DNA of 64,000 nt, taken from positions 682,001 to 746,000 of the forward strand of contig NZ_CP015596.1 of NCBI RefSeq assembly GCF_001644575.1, given 5' to 3'. Every line of letters starts with the position of its first letter. The first letter of the stretch is position 1. Made by a program: the position numbers and the translations under genes. Below are positions 8,892-17,470 of this stretch, one piece after another. Under the pieces are notes generated by a model. That model was given only the letters and a program-made list of their open reading frames with translations, did not search any database and was not told where the DNA came from. This DNA comes from Mycobacterium adipatum (GTDB taxonomy: Bacteria > Actinomycetota > Actinomycetes > Mycobacteriales > Mycobacteriaceae).

Positions 8892-9261
8892 AATCTGTCT
8901 CCCTCTCAGCAACCACGCCGGGGAGCACCGCGGCTGTCAGTGCGCGTCCCCGGTCGGTCAGTCGATACATCACCAGCTTGCCCTGGCGGCGCGAGGACAC
9001 CAGGGCGGCATTTTTGAGCTGGCGCAGGTGATGTGACACCAAGCCTTGCGACAGCCCGATGATCCACGCCATGTCGCAGACACACAGCTCGTCGCCGACC
9101 GAGAGCGCGACGGTAAGAGATAGCCGGGTGGGATCAGCCAAGCCGCGGGCTGCGGCTGCGGCCGCTTGCACGGTGGCGCTGTCGGGCACCGTGGCGCGAA
9201 TCTGCTCGGCGTGAGGCAGGTCTAAGCAGAGAAGATCGCAGGTGTCCACCGGCTCGGTCAT
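8884..9261 (-). CDS. cadC: ArsR/SmtB-family metal sensor, CadC-like
   Basis: 125-residue winged-helix repressor. It has the CadC thiol sites: an N-terminal CDLLCLDL pair and the alpha-3/R motif ELCVCDM, followed by the recognition helix LSQGLVSHHLRQL and the wing GKLVMYRL. In staphylococcal CadC these cysteines bind Cd, Pb or Bi and release DNA. The ATG at 9261 begins MTEPVDTCDLLC; the longer upstream frame is rejected as non-coding. The gene overlaps the ATPase downstream by 8 bp. A 32-bp dyad overlapping its start codon is the likely operator, implying autoregulation and possibly a leaderless message. Confidence 0.85.
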   Translation of the reverse strand: MTEPVDTCDLLCLDLPHAEQIRATVPDSATVQAAAAAARGLADPTRLSLTVALSVGDELCVCDMAWIIGLSQGLVSHHLRQLKNAALVSSRRQGKLVMYRLTDRGRALTAAVLPGVVAERETDCV

Positions 9262-9289
9262 AGTCACATAATAAAGTATGTTGATATGA
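9258..9289. promoter_or_regulatory. CadC-type operator over the cadC start
   Basis: AT-rich imperfect dyad in otherwise GC-rich DNA: outer arms TCATA and TATGA, inner arms ACATA and TATGT. It covers the ATG of cadC. Length and symmetry suit an ArsR-family site. Confidence 0.6.
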
Positions 9290-9420
9290 ACACGGAAGAG
9301 CTGGCGCCCGGCCTTTCTGGCGATCTGCCGCCCGTTGTCGGGCGGGAGTGGTCGGCCCTGGCGTGAACACGCGGCACATGTGGTATGGATTCCGCCGACG
9401 GAGGCTGTTTGCGACACTCC

Positions 9421-9450
9421 TACTAATCTACGTAGTGTCTCAGTAGATAG
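9421..9450. promoter_or_regulatory. BlaI-type operator (site a) before the resB operon
   Basis: Contains CTACGTAGT (9428-9436) followed by CAGTAGATAG. The second half-site is degenerate but lies at the 11-bp register seen at the other sites. It is 52 bp before the small ORF at 9502 and about 280 bp before resB. Confidence 0.65.
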
Positions 9451-9501
9451 TTTCACTGATGAGCCTGCGGGCTGATCGGTGCACAGGAAGGTGGCACTCG
9501 G

Positions 9502-9666
9502 ATGTTCCAGACCGCAGACATCGCGGGGTCCAGCGCAGCGCCTACTCCGATAGCGGCGCAGCGTCGGTGTGCGGGACTGTCGCCAACGGCAACGATGATC
9601 GCTGACCGAACTGACACCGAACCGAGCAGCACTGCGCCCGCGGTGCGACAGCAGGAACTGGGTTGA
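9502..9666 (+). CDS. Possible small ORF leading the resB operon
   Basis: 54-codon frame (ATG 9502, TGA 9664-9666) with a good ribosome site (AGGAAGG, 9485-9491). The product begins MFQTADIAGSSAAP, is Ala/Thr-rich, and has no membrane segment or known motif. It sits between the operator at 9421 and resB. It may be a leader peptide or only an untranslated leader. Confidence 0.3.
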   Translation: MFQTADIAGSSAAPTPIAAQRRCAGLSPTATMIADRTDTEPSSTAPAVRQQELG

Positions 9667-9731
9667 CGGACCACCTGGTGAGCGTGACCGGCGCAGACCT
9701 CGCCGTCGGCAACCCAGGGCGCTGAGTCGAC

Positions 9732-11330
9732 ATGACGCGAAACCTCCTGGGCCACCTGCGCAGGCTGTGGCGTAGGCTCACCTCGATGGGTACCGCCCTG
9801 GTGCTCTTGTTCCTGCTGGCGTTGGCGGCGATACCGGGCGCATTGTGGCCCCAGCGCCCTGTCAACCCGACGACGGTCGCGCGCTATATCGCCGACAACC
9901 CCCGGGCCGGGCCCTGGCTGGATCGGTTTCAGGTGTTCGACGTGTTCTCCAGCATGTGGTTCACATCGATCTACCTTCTGCTGTTTGTCTCACTAATCGG
10001 TTGCCTGACACCTCGATTGACCGACTACGCCCGCAGTGCGAAAGCAATCCCGGTCCCCGCGCCGCGTAACCTGTCGCGACTGCCCAAGTATCGCAGCGTC
10101 CTGGCCGCAGGCGATCCGGGCGACCGCGCACGCGACATTCATGCCGCGTTGCGCGGGTGGCGCAGAGTCATCCGTCGCCGAGGCGACGACACTATCGAGA
10201 TCGCAGCAGAACGCGGGTACCTGCGCGAAGCCGGGAACCTCGCTTTCCACTTCTCACTGATCGGCCTGCTGGTGTCGCTGGCCGCCGGCAAGCTCTACGG
10301 CTACGAGGGCAATGTCATCGTCATCGCCGACGGCGGCCCGGGGTTCTGTTCTGCTTCTGCCGCCGCTTTCGACGCATTCCGGCCGGGCACGACAGTCGAC
10401 GGCACGGAGCTGTTCCCGATGTGCGTGCGCGTCAATGGCTTCACGGCGGATTTTCTGCCCAACGGCCAGGCCGTGGGATTCGCTGCCGATATCGACTACC
10501 AAGCCGAGGATGAACTCACTGCCAACGTCTGGCAGCCCTACCGATTGCAGGTCAATGATCCGCTCCGGGTTGGTGGGGTGCGGTTGTACCTGCTCGGGCA
10601 CGGATACGCCCCGACGTTCACCGTGACGTTCCCCGACGGGCAGTCGCGCACTCAAACATTGCAGTGGCAGCCCGAGGATCTGCAAACATTGCTGTCTTCG
10701 GGTGCGATGCGGTTTGATCCGCCCGCGCGCAGCTTTCCCGATGCCGACGAACGCCGCAAGAATCAGATCGCCATCGAAGGGTTGCTGGCCCCAACAGAGC
10801 AACTTGACGGCACGCTTCTCTCGTCGGCATTTCCCGCCGCCAATGACCCCGCGGTGGCGGTGGACATTTACAAAGGTGATACCGGAATGGACTCGGGCAG
10901 GCCGCAATCCATCTTCGCGTTGGATCCGCGGATGGTCGGACAGGGACGCCTTGAGCGGATGGAGCGCGTCAACCTGCGTCTCGGTGAGCACGTGCGGCTC
11001 CAAGACGGCACCATCGTCCGATTCGATGCGGTGACCGATTTTGTCAGCCTGCAATTGTCCTATGATCCGGCGCAGATCTGGGTCCTGGTCTTCGCGATGA
11101 CCATGATGACCGGCCTTCTGATCTCGCTCATCATTCGGCGCCGAAGAGTCTGGGTCAAGATCGTGCACTCGGACAGTTCTGGGTTGCTGTGCATCGAACT
11201 GGGAGGCTTGGCGCGCACCGACAATGCCGGGTGGGGCGAGGACTTCGACCGATTGGTCACCCGGCTGGTGCCCGATGCGCGCGACGCCGCCCAGGCTGAC
11301 GCCCACGACGTTGCGGACACGCCGCGATGA
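9732..11330 (+). CDS. resB: ResB-family cytochrome c biogenesis protein
   Basis: 532-residue membrane protein of the ResB/Ccs1 family. It has an N-terminal arginine-rich stretch, a first membrane segment (about residues 19-35, LVLLFLLALAAIPGALWPQRPVN), a second around 73-90 (TSIYLLLFVSLIGC), a third near 170-185, a large extracytoplasmic domain and a final segment near 450. The start of transmembrane helix 1 and its P-G-x-x-x-P loop are typical of ResB. In system II cytochrome c maturation ResB works with ResC/CcsA to deliver and attach haem; no CcsA is present in the window, so a chromosomal partner is presumed. Its stop overlaps the CopD-CtaG gene by 4 bp. Confidence 0.85.
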   Translation: MTRNLLGHLRRLWRRLTSMGTALVLLFLLALAAIPGALWPQRPVNPTTVARYIADNPRAGPWLDRFQVFDVFSSMWFTSIYLLLFVSLIGCLTPRLTDYARSAKAIPVPAPRNLSRLPKYRSVLAAGDPGDRARDIHAALRGWRRVIRRRGDDTIEIAAERGYLREAGNLAFHFSLIGLLVSLAAGKLYGYEGNVIVIADGGPGFCSASAAAFDAFRPGTTVDGTELFPMCVRVNGFTADFLPNGQAVGFAADIDYQAEDELTANVWQPYRLQVNDPLRVGGVRLYLLGHGYAPTFTVTFPDGQSRTQTLQWQPEDLQTLLSSGAMRFDPPARSFPDADERRKNQIAIEGLLAPTEQLDGTLLSSAFPAANDPAVAVDIYKGDTGMDSGRPQSIFALDPRMVGQGRLERMERVNLRLGEHVRLQDGTIVRFDAVTDFVSLQLSYDPAQIWVLVFAMTMMTGLLISLIIRRRRVWVKIVHSDSSGLLCIELGGLARTDNAGWGEDFDRLVTRLVPDARDAAQADAHDVADTPR

Positions 11331-13228
11331 GGACCACCGGGGGGCGGCGTCGGGTTGTGGCGGTCACGCTGGTGACGGTGGCGATCGTGGCCGCCGTGAC
11401 CGCCGCTGCCCTCGGCGCCTGGTCGCTGGGGGCGGTACTGACTGCCACGGGTCTGCCCGATTCCGGGCCTCTGACAACTCTGGGCCTGCCGGCCGTACGT
11501 GCGCTGGGGGAGACCGCTGCCGTGATCGCGATCGGCGGGTTCCTGTTCGCGGCCTTTCTCGTACCCGCTCAGCCCAACGGTGTGCTCGATGCGTCCGGCT
11601 ACCGCGCCATACGATTGGGGGCGGTTGCCTGCGGGATATGGGCAATATGCGCCGCCCTGATGGTTGCCTTATCCGTCTCCGACGTATCCGGACGCCCGGT
11701 CACAGATCTCACACCCGCGCAGATTTGGAGTGCCGCCGCGCTGGTGGAGACCACGAACGCGTGGCGATGGACCGCCGCCGTGGCCGCGACCGTTGCGGTC
11801 CTCGCAACCACGGTGCTGCGCTGGAAGTGGGCTCCTGTCTTGCTGGGGGCTGCGCTGCTGACCTTGGTGCCGGTGGGTCTGTCCGGGCACGCCTCCTCTG
11901 GAGGCGCCCACGACATGGCCACCAACAGTCTGCTGATCCATCTGGGCGCCGGGGCGCTCTGGATGGGTGGTTTGCTCGCCGTGCTCGCTTATGGCATCCG
12001 CGGCGGCGAGCATCTTGCCCTGGCAGCTCGGCGTTTCTCGTCGGTTGCGCTGTGGTGTTTTATCGCCATGGCCGTCAGTGGGGTGATCAATGCCGGAATC
12101 CGGATGGGATTCAGCGACTTTGGGAGTCGATATGGCCTCCTTGTTGCCGCGAAGCTGACTGCGCTGGCGGTCCTGGGGGTGCTTGGCTGGAGGCAACGAC
12201 GTTCGGGCGTTCGGGCTTTGCAGTCCGATCCCACCGCGCGTGGCCCTCTGGTTCGACTGGCGCTCTCAGAGGCCGCCGTCTTCGGTGTCGCCGTGGGGGT
12301 CGCGGTCGGACTCGGGCGGACACCGCCCCCGCAAGTGGCGCAGTCCGAACCTGGCCCGACTGAGGCGGTGATCGGCTTCGTCCCGGCAGGATCACCGAAT
12401 GTGTTTCGATTGTTGACAGAGTGGCGCTTCGACCTGTTCTTCGGCACGGCCGCGGTCGTGATGGCCGCGGTGTACCTCATCGCGGTGTGGCGCCTGCGTC
12501 GCGGCGGGCGTCGGTGGCTCCGATGGCGCACCGGGTCCTGGATCTCGGGGTGCGCCACGCTGCTGCTGGCGACGTCGTCGGGTCTGGGCACCTACATGCC
12601 GGCGATGTTCAGCGTCCACATGATTGTCGTGGTGTTGCTGTCCACGATCGTGCCGATACTGCTGGTTGTCGGTGCGCCGGAGCGTCTGGCGTTGCTCGCG
12701 TTGCCCAGGGCTGCTCCGGGAGCGCCGCCCGGGCGCCGGGAATGGTTGGTGGGCGCAGCGCGGTCCTCACTGGCACGCATGTTGCTACGCCCGGTCGTCG
12801 CATCGTCCATGTATGGGGCGGGGATCGCGACGCTGCTGATCGGCGGGCTGTTCGATGTCGCGGTCCGCGGGCACGCCACACACCTACTGATGAACGCGTT
12901 CGTCCTCGGCAGTGGGTGGCTGTTCTTCGAATCGGTTTCCGGCCAGCGAAACAGGAGCCGGCAGACATCGGTGGTGTCGACCTGGGTTCCGGTGTTCGGC
13001 GCACTCGCTGCTTATCTTTGCGCCGGTGTGTTGACGGCGCGCCGCGGCGATGTCATCGCACACGACTTCTACCGGTCGCTGCAACTGCCGTGGCCGGTCG
13101 ATCTTCTGGCAGACCAACGCCAAGGCGGGTACACCGTCATCGCTGCCGCGGCGATCACGGCAGCGGTGTTGAGTGCGGTGGCGGGGCGGCGCGCAAGCAG
13201 GTCCGCATCCCACCCGGCGCTGCAGTGA
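11327..13228 (+). CDS. CopD-CtaG fusion (copper uptake / oxidase assembly)
   Basis: 633-residue polytopic membrane protein. The N-terminal half resembles CopD (GHASSGGAHDMATNSLLIHLGAGALWMGGL block, with His residues that bind copper). The C-terminal half, from about residue 360, is a caa3_CtaG domain (TYMPAMFSVHMIVVVLLSTIVPILLV, then the SMYGAGIATLLIGGLFD region). The same fusion exists in mycobacteria (Rv0102-like). CopD imports copper and CtaG is implicated in CuB insertion into cytochrome oxidase, so the protein could channel copper to the oxidase. ATGA overlap with resB implies coupled translation. Confidence 0.85.
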   Translation: MRTTGGRRRVVAVTLVTVAIVAAVTAAALGAWSLGAVLTATGLPDSGPLTTLGLPAVRALGETAAVIAIGGFLFAAFLVPAQPNGVLDASGYRAIRLGAVACGIWAICAALMVALSVSDVSGRPVTDLTPAQIWSAAALVETTNAWRWTAAVAATVAVLATTVLRWKWAPVLLGAALLTLVPVGLSGHASSGGAHDMATNSLLIHLGAGALWMGGLLAVLAYGIRGGEHLALAARRFSSVALWCFIAMAVSGVINAGIRMGFSDFGSRYGLLVAAKLTALAVLGVLGWRQRRSGVRALQSDPTARGPLVRLALSEAAVFGVAVGVAVGLGRTPPPQVAQSEPGPTEAVIGFVPAGSPNVFRLLTEWRFDLFFGTAAVVMAAVYLIAVWRLRRGGRRWLRWRTGSWISGCATLLLATSSGLGTYMPAMFSVHMIVVVLLSTIVPILLVVGAPERLALLALPRAAPGAPPGRREWLVGAARSSLARMLLRPVVASSMYGAGIATLLIGGLFDVAVRGHATHLLMNAFVLGSGWLFFESVSGQRNRSRQTSVVSTWVPVFGALAAYLCAGVLTARRGDVIAHDFYRSLQLPWPVDLLADQRQGGYTVIAAAAITAAVLSAVAGRRASRSASHPALQ

Positions 13229-13362
13229 TTCCTGGCGCCGTATCGAAAGTGATTCCCAGCGTTAGCAGCCGCGACTCACACCGAAAGACGCTGCTGGACA
13301 GTACTTGTAGTGAAGCGCGGGCCAGCCGGCGCGACGGGAGGCGTACTCGGCTGACGTGGTGC

Positions 13363-14754
13363 TCACGACTCGATGAGCCGCACAACATGGGTGGTCATGC
13401 CGCTGGCTCTCAACGGAGCGATCCGCACCTGGGAACCGGTGAACGGCGATTCGAGCATCTGACCTTGTCCCAGATAGATGGCGACGTGCTGGCTGCCGCC
13501 GGGACCCCAGAAGATGAGGTCACCGCGACGCAATTGCGCCACGGGGACACGACGCCCCTGGTCATATTGAGCGCCTGAGTATTTGGGCAAGTTGATGCCG
13601 ACACCGGCGAAGGCGAACACCATCAGCCCCGAGCAGTCGAAGCCGACCGTCCCGGCGCCTTGATCAATTCCCCGTGTCGGTCCACCGGCATTGCCACCAC
13701 CCCACGAGTAGGGAACTCCCAGCTGCGACATCCCGCGGCGGATGGCGAACTCCACCGCCTGCTGGCCGTAGAGGCGCGGGATCCGGCCGGGTGTCGCTGC
13801 TGTCGGGGGCGACGCGCTCGGGATGAGCCCCAGCTTGACCAGGAACCGACGGCCCAGATCAGTGGTGAGTTGCGCGGACGCGGCGGACACCTGCAGCACC
13901 GAGTTGACGATGGCCACCGGATCACTGAGGTCAGCACGCGGAACAGCCGGGGTTGCGGTGTCCCAACCGGTATCGGTCGCGGATGTCGGTTCTCGGGTGT
14001 CCCAGTTGCCAGGTGGCTCAGCAGGCGGGGAAGCCTGTTGGGTCGTCGGTGCGGCGGGCCCGCGCACCTGCTGCAGGCGTTCCCGCATAAGGCGCGCCGT
14101 ATTGGCAGCGGATTCGATCTGCTCTTCCTTGGTGCTGAACGCCGATTCGGTCGCACGCAGGGTCTGCACCGCCTCGTCGTAGCGGGACTGGGCGTCTCGG
14201 AGAGCTTGATCTGTACGCTCCTGGGCAATCCGCGCCGACGATTGCGCGTTGGCCTGGTCGACCCGCGCTCGCTGCAGGCCTTCTCGCGCTTCGGAAAACG
14301 CCAGCGCCAACGTTTACTGGGTTGCCGCGGTGGAGATCACCTGCTCGGGGTTTGACGGCAGCAGGCTCTGTGGGGACGGTCCGCGCACATACTGGGCCGC
14401 AGCGAACTGGTCGAATCGCTGCTGGGCGCGCCCCACCAGATCGGTGGCGTCCTGCGTTTGACGCTTCGCCAAGTCGAGTGCACGTTGGGTGGAATCAGCC
14501 GCGTCACGGGCACTTTGGACTTGATGAAGAGCTTTCATGACTGACTCCTGCTAACTGTGGACCTCTGCCTGCAGGGCGGCCAGTTGTTCGTCGGCGCGCG
14601 CCACATCGCCGACAAGTCGGGCGATGACTTCCGGTGTCGCGCCATCGGGATTGGCAGCGGCAACCGGCTGCCCGCCCACCGTCAACGCCACTACCAGAGG
14701 CACCACCGCTGGCAGGAGTGGTCGTCTCGGTAAACCCATGGGTGCGCCCTCCAC
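13363..14754 (-). pseudogene. RipA-like NlpC/P60 endopeptidase interrupted by two in-frame stops
   Basis: One continuous 464-codon frame containing TAG at about 14551-14553 and TAA at 14311-14313. It reads as signal peptide, coiled coil, Pro-rich linker and NlpC/P60 domain. The intact paralogue at 43033-44442 aligns throughout: at the stops it has residues R/Q (HRQESV against HS*QESV) and Q (STQQTY against ATQ*TL). Both stops could come from Gln codons by one C-to-T change. The catalytic domain keeps FDCSGL, the His in GSQHVAIYLGQG and a following polar residue. Such enzymes cleave peptidoglycan stem peptides. If not suppressed, the catalytic domain could only be made from an internal start. 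A BlaI-type operator lies 18 bp upstream. Confidence 0.75.
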
Positions 14755-14771
14755 CGGTCGCCAGCAGCCAT

Positions 14772-14800
14772 AACTACTGAGTAACTACGTATTACAGTGG
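14772..14800. promoter_or_regulatory. BlaI-type operator (site b) before the interrupted NlpC/P60 gene
   Basis: CTACTGAGTAACTACGTATTACAGTG: TACTGA at 14775 and TACGTA at 14786 start 11 bp apart. Located 18 bp upstream of the minus-strand start at 14754. Confidence 0.7.
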
Positions 14801-14991
14801 AGCGTATAACGCCGATGTCCCACCCGTAACATCTGTCACACAGCTGTGACCTGAGTGCCTGTTGATTCTGGCGGGCTGTGTCTCAGTCCGTAAAGCCCTG
14901 CCGTCCAACGACATCGCTCCCGCGCGAAAAGTCTGCGCGCTGGCGGCGATGGCCAATCAGCGGAATGTTCGGGGCCCGATCGACGAGCGTG

Positions 14992-15630
14992 TCAGGCCGG
15001 TGGCTCGGCAGTGGGCGGCGGTTGCGTCGATGCGGCGCGCGCATCGGAACCGGCTGCGCGTCTCCGCTTCCTTGCCTGCCAGGCTGCGATCACACCTCCG
15101 GCGGCAATGCCCACGGCGGCGGCCACCAGTATCGCCGTGCTGGTGCTGGTGCTGGTGCTGGTGTCCTCGTCGGCCGGCGCGGGTGCCGGCTGCGCCGTGG
15201 CCGCGGTGGGGATATCTGAGCCTGGGGCGGCGGCGGGTGTGGACTGCTGGCTGCCGGGCGCGTTGAGGGTGAAGGCGAATGAACCGGATACCGGGTGCCC
15301 GTCGGCGGACAGCACGCGGTAGCCCACGGTGTATTCCCCGTTGGGTAGTAGGTCCGGCCCCAGGTCGACGCGCAACTGCGACCCCTGCACCTGCGGTGAG
15401 TTTGTCAGCCAATTGCGCCCACCGGCATCGTTGAGGACGGCGCTGGCGAAGGTCGGATTGATCTCCTCGTTGAAAGTCAACGTAATGCTGACCGGCGCGG
15501 CTATCGGCGTGGAGCCTTCTGCTGGATCGGAGGCCGTCATCGCCGTGTGTGCCGCGGCCGTACCGGAACCCAGCGCCAGAAAGGCCCACGTGGCCTCGCA
15601 TATCAGCAGCAGGCGCATGATCGAGTGCAC
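14992..15630 (-). CDS. copC: CopC-domain copper-binding exported protein
   Basis: 212-residue protein. Signal peptide to about residue 27 ends in AAAHTAMTASDPAEGS, the CopC N-terminus whose first His binds Cu(II). The domain shows PVSITLTFNEEI and VLSADGHPVSGSFAFTL, including the conserved D-x-H. A Pro/Ala linker with an alternating Thr-Ser stretch leads to one C-terminal membrane helix (TAILVAAAVGIAAGGVIAAW) and a basic tail, so it is membrane-anchored outside the cell. It probably supplies copper to the CopD domain or oxidase assembly factors. It is divergent from the TlpA-like gene across a double TACGTAG operator. Confidence 0.88.
   Translation of the reverse strand: MHSIMRLLLICEATWAFLALGSGTAAAHTAMTASDPAEGSTPIAAPVSITLTFNEEINPTFASAVLNDAGGRNWLTNSPQVQGSQLRVDLGPDLLPNGEYTVGYRVLSADGHPVSGSFAFTLNAPGSQQSTPAAAPGSDIPTAATAQPAPAPADEDTSTSTSTSTAILVAAAVGIAAGGVIAAWQARKRRRAAGSDARAASTQPPPTAEPPA
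15137..15163. repeat. Hexanucleotide repeat inside copC
   Basis: About four tandem copies of a GTGCTG/CTGGTG unit encode the alternating Thr-Ser linker before the membrane anchor of CopC. A length change would be in frame. Confidence 0.6.
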
Positions 15631-15666
15631 GTCGTTGGACTCCCGTTCCGGTCGGTCGCGTTCGCG

Positions 15667-15697
15667 CTACTATACTACGTAGTAAATACGTAGTATT
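15667..15697. promoter_or_regulatory. BlaI-type double operator (site c) in the copC-tlpA divergent promoter
   Basis: Best copy of the element: TACTACGTAGTA and TACGTAGTA, with TACGTA at 15676 and 15687 (start-to-start 11 bp) and an extra CTACTA at the left. It is 37 bp from the copC start and 20 bp from the TlpA-like start, so one site can repress both. Confidence 0.8.
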
Positions 15698-15716
15698 GGC
15701 CGTAGGGAGGTCGCTG

Positions 15717-16394
15717 ATGCCCCGAAGTAGCGTGCGCCGCGGTGACCCTGGACGTCCGTTGCGGCGGCGCGTCGACCCCCCGGGGAGGGTGCGCTGGGTG
15801 GCGGTGGGCGCCGCGTTGATTGTCGGGTTGTTGCCGGGGTGCTCCACTGGTGCGGGTGCGGTCGCCCAAGGTGGCTCATTTGAATTCGTTGCTCCCGGCG
15901 GTCAGGTCGACATCTTCTACAATCCACCGGAAAATCGTTCGCGGCCGGGGCCGATCAGTGGACCCGACCTTCTGGACGTTAGTCGCACAGTGTCGGTGGA
16001 TGACTTCGCCGGCCAAGTGGTGGTCATCAACGTATGGGGCCAGTGGTGCGCTCCGTGCCGTACCGAGATGCCGGAGCTGCAGCAGGTTTACGACGCAACC
16101 CGTGATCAAGGGGTGGCCTTTCTGGGTATCGACGTCCGCGACAACAACCGGCAGGCCGCGGTGGATTTCATCGTCGACCGCAATGTCACATTCCCGTCGA
16201 TCTATGACCCCTCGATGCGCACGATGATCGCGTTCGGCGGCCGATACCCCACCACGGTGATCCCGTCGACTGTCGTCCTGGACCGTAACCATCGTGTGGC
16301 AGCGGTGTTTCTGCGCGCGCTGCTGGCCTCCGATCTTGAGCCTGTAGTGCGTCGCCTTGCCTCAGAACCACCCGGCGGCAGCGGTGGACAGTAG
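15717..16394 (+). CDS. TlpA/ResA-like thioredoxin lipoprotein
   Basis: 225-residue exported thioredoxin. N-terminal basic region and hydrophobic stretch end in a lipobox (LLPGCS), so it is likely anchored outside the membrane. The active site is WCAPC within VINVWGQWCAPCRTEMPEL, and the cis-Pro loop is YPTTVIPST. Proteins of this type (ResA, CcmG/CcsX) reduce apocytochrome c haem-binding cysteines or the CuA site of oxidase. ATG 15717 is chosen for its GGGAGG ribosome site; the TTG at 15696 lies inside the operator region. Together with ResB it fits system II cytochrome c maturation. Confidence 0.85.
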   Translation: MPRSSVRRGDPGRPLRRRVDPPGRVRWVAVGAALIVGLLPGCSTGAGAVAQGGSFEFVAPGGQVDIFYNPPENRSRPGPISGPDLLDVSRTVSVDDFAGQVVVINVWGQWCAPCRTEMPELQQVYDATRDQGVAFLGIDVRDNNRQAAVDFIVDRNVTFPSIYDPSMRTMIAFGGRYPTTVIPSTVVLDRNHRVAAVFLRALLASDLEPVVRRLASEPPGGSGGQ

Positions 16395-16478
16395 ACGCGG
16401 CGCTGCGCGCCGGCATACCACGGCAGTGCGCCAAGCCTGCACAGATCGAACCCGGTGCGGTGACCGGAAGCCACCGCC

Positions 16479-17456
16479 GTGATCGGTGACCTCACGCTAC
16501 CCACGGAACCACCTTCGGTGCTGCGCATGTTCGACTGGATACCACCCCCGGTTCCCTTGCTCCCACTTGTCGCGGTCGCAATGGCCGGTTGGTACCTGTT
16601 CGCCGTGGGCAGATACCAAAGGACAGGTCGGCGGTGGAGTCGGATCCGCACATCGAGCTTTCTGTCGGGCTGCGCGGTGCTCGCGGCGGTGACCGGTCTG
16701 GCGATCGACAGCTATGGCTACCGGCTGTTCAGCGCATTCATGTTCCAACATCTGACACTGTCGATTCTCGTGCCACCCCTGCTGGTTTTGGGGTCGCCGG
16801 GGCTGTTGTTGCTGCGGTCCACCTCGCACCGAGGTCTCGGGCGCTACGTCCTGGTCGTCGCGTTGGGCGCGTTGCGATGCCGGGCGAGCCGAATGCTGCT
16901 GCATCCCGGGTTCACCATTCCGGTGTTTCTGCTGAGTTACTACGGTCTGTATCTGTCTGACCTGTTTGATGCGGCGGCTGCCAGTGTTGGCGGGCACCTT
17001 GCGTTGCAGGTGTTCTTCCTCGCCAGCGGGATGTTGTTCATCATCCCGATTCTGGCCACCGGCCCGCTGCCGGTGCGGCAGAGCAACCTCGGACGATTCT
17101 TCGACATCTTCGTCGAGATGCCACTGCACGTCTTCATCGGAGTGATCCTGATGATGGCGCCCCGAACGCTGACCGAAACCTTCGCCCAGCCCCCCGCGCA
17201 CTGGAATGTCAATCCCGTTGCCGATCAGGCGGTGGCCGGCGCGCTGGCATGGTCCTACGGCGAGCCGGTCGCACTCTTGATCGTGCTGGTGTTTGCCATC
17301 CGATGGCGTCGCGACGAGCAGTCGCAGTCAGAGAAGTCCGAGGCCGACATCGAAGGCCGTGATGCCGATCTGGCGGCCTACAACGCATTTCTGCGACAGC
17401 TGCATGGACAGCCTCGTGGTGTGCCCGGCTCAGCGGATCCACGGGACGGGGGATGA
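16479..17456 (+). CDS. CtaG-family cytochrome c oxidase assembly membrane protein
   Basis: 325-residue protein starting at GTG 16479 with about seven membrane segments and the caa3_CtaG pattern: WYLFAVGRY near the N-terminus, a MFQHLTLSILVPPLLVLGSP block with His, a segment around HPGFTIPVFLLSYYGLYLSDLFD, and a late EMPLHVFIGVILMMAPRTL. CtaG proteins help insert CuB into haem-copper oxidases. It lies 84 bp after the TlpA-like gene on the same strand and is probably co-transcribed. It overlaps in function with the C-terminal half of the CopD-CtaG fusion at 11327. Confidence 0.85.
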   Translation: MIGDLTLPTEPPSVLRMFDWIPPPVPLLPLVAVAMAGWYLFAVGRYQRTGRRWSRIRTSSFLSGCAVLAAVTGLAIDSYGYRLFSAFMFQHLTLSILVPPLLVLGSPGLLLLRSTSHRGLGRYVLVVALGALRCRASRMLLHPGFTIPVFLLSYYGLYLSDLFDAAAASVGGHLALQVFFLASGMLFIIPILATGPLPVRQSNLGRFFDIFVEMPLHVFIGVILMMAPRTLTETFAQPPAHWNVNPVADQAVAGALAWSYGEPVALLIVLVFAIRWRRDEQSQSEKSEADIEGRDADLAAYNAFLRQLHGQPRGVPGSADPRDGG

Positions 17457-17470
17457 GTGCATCGGACTGG

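Noticed and set aside
10254..11306. 350-codon minus-strand frame opposite resB
   Set aside because: resB matches its family throughout; the opposite frame has no motif.
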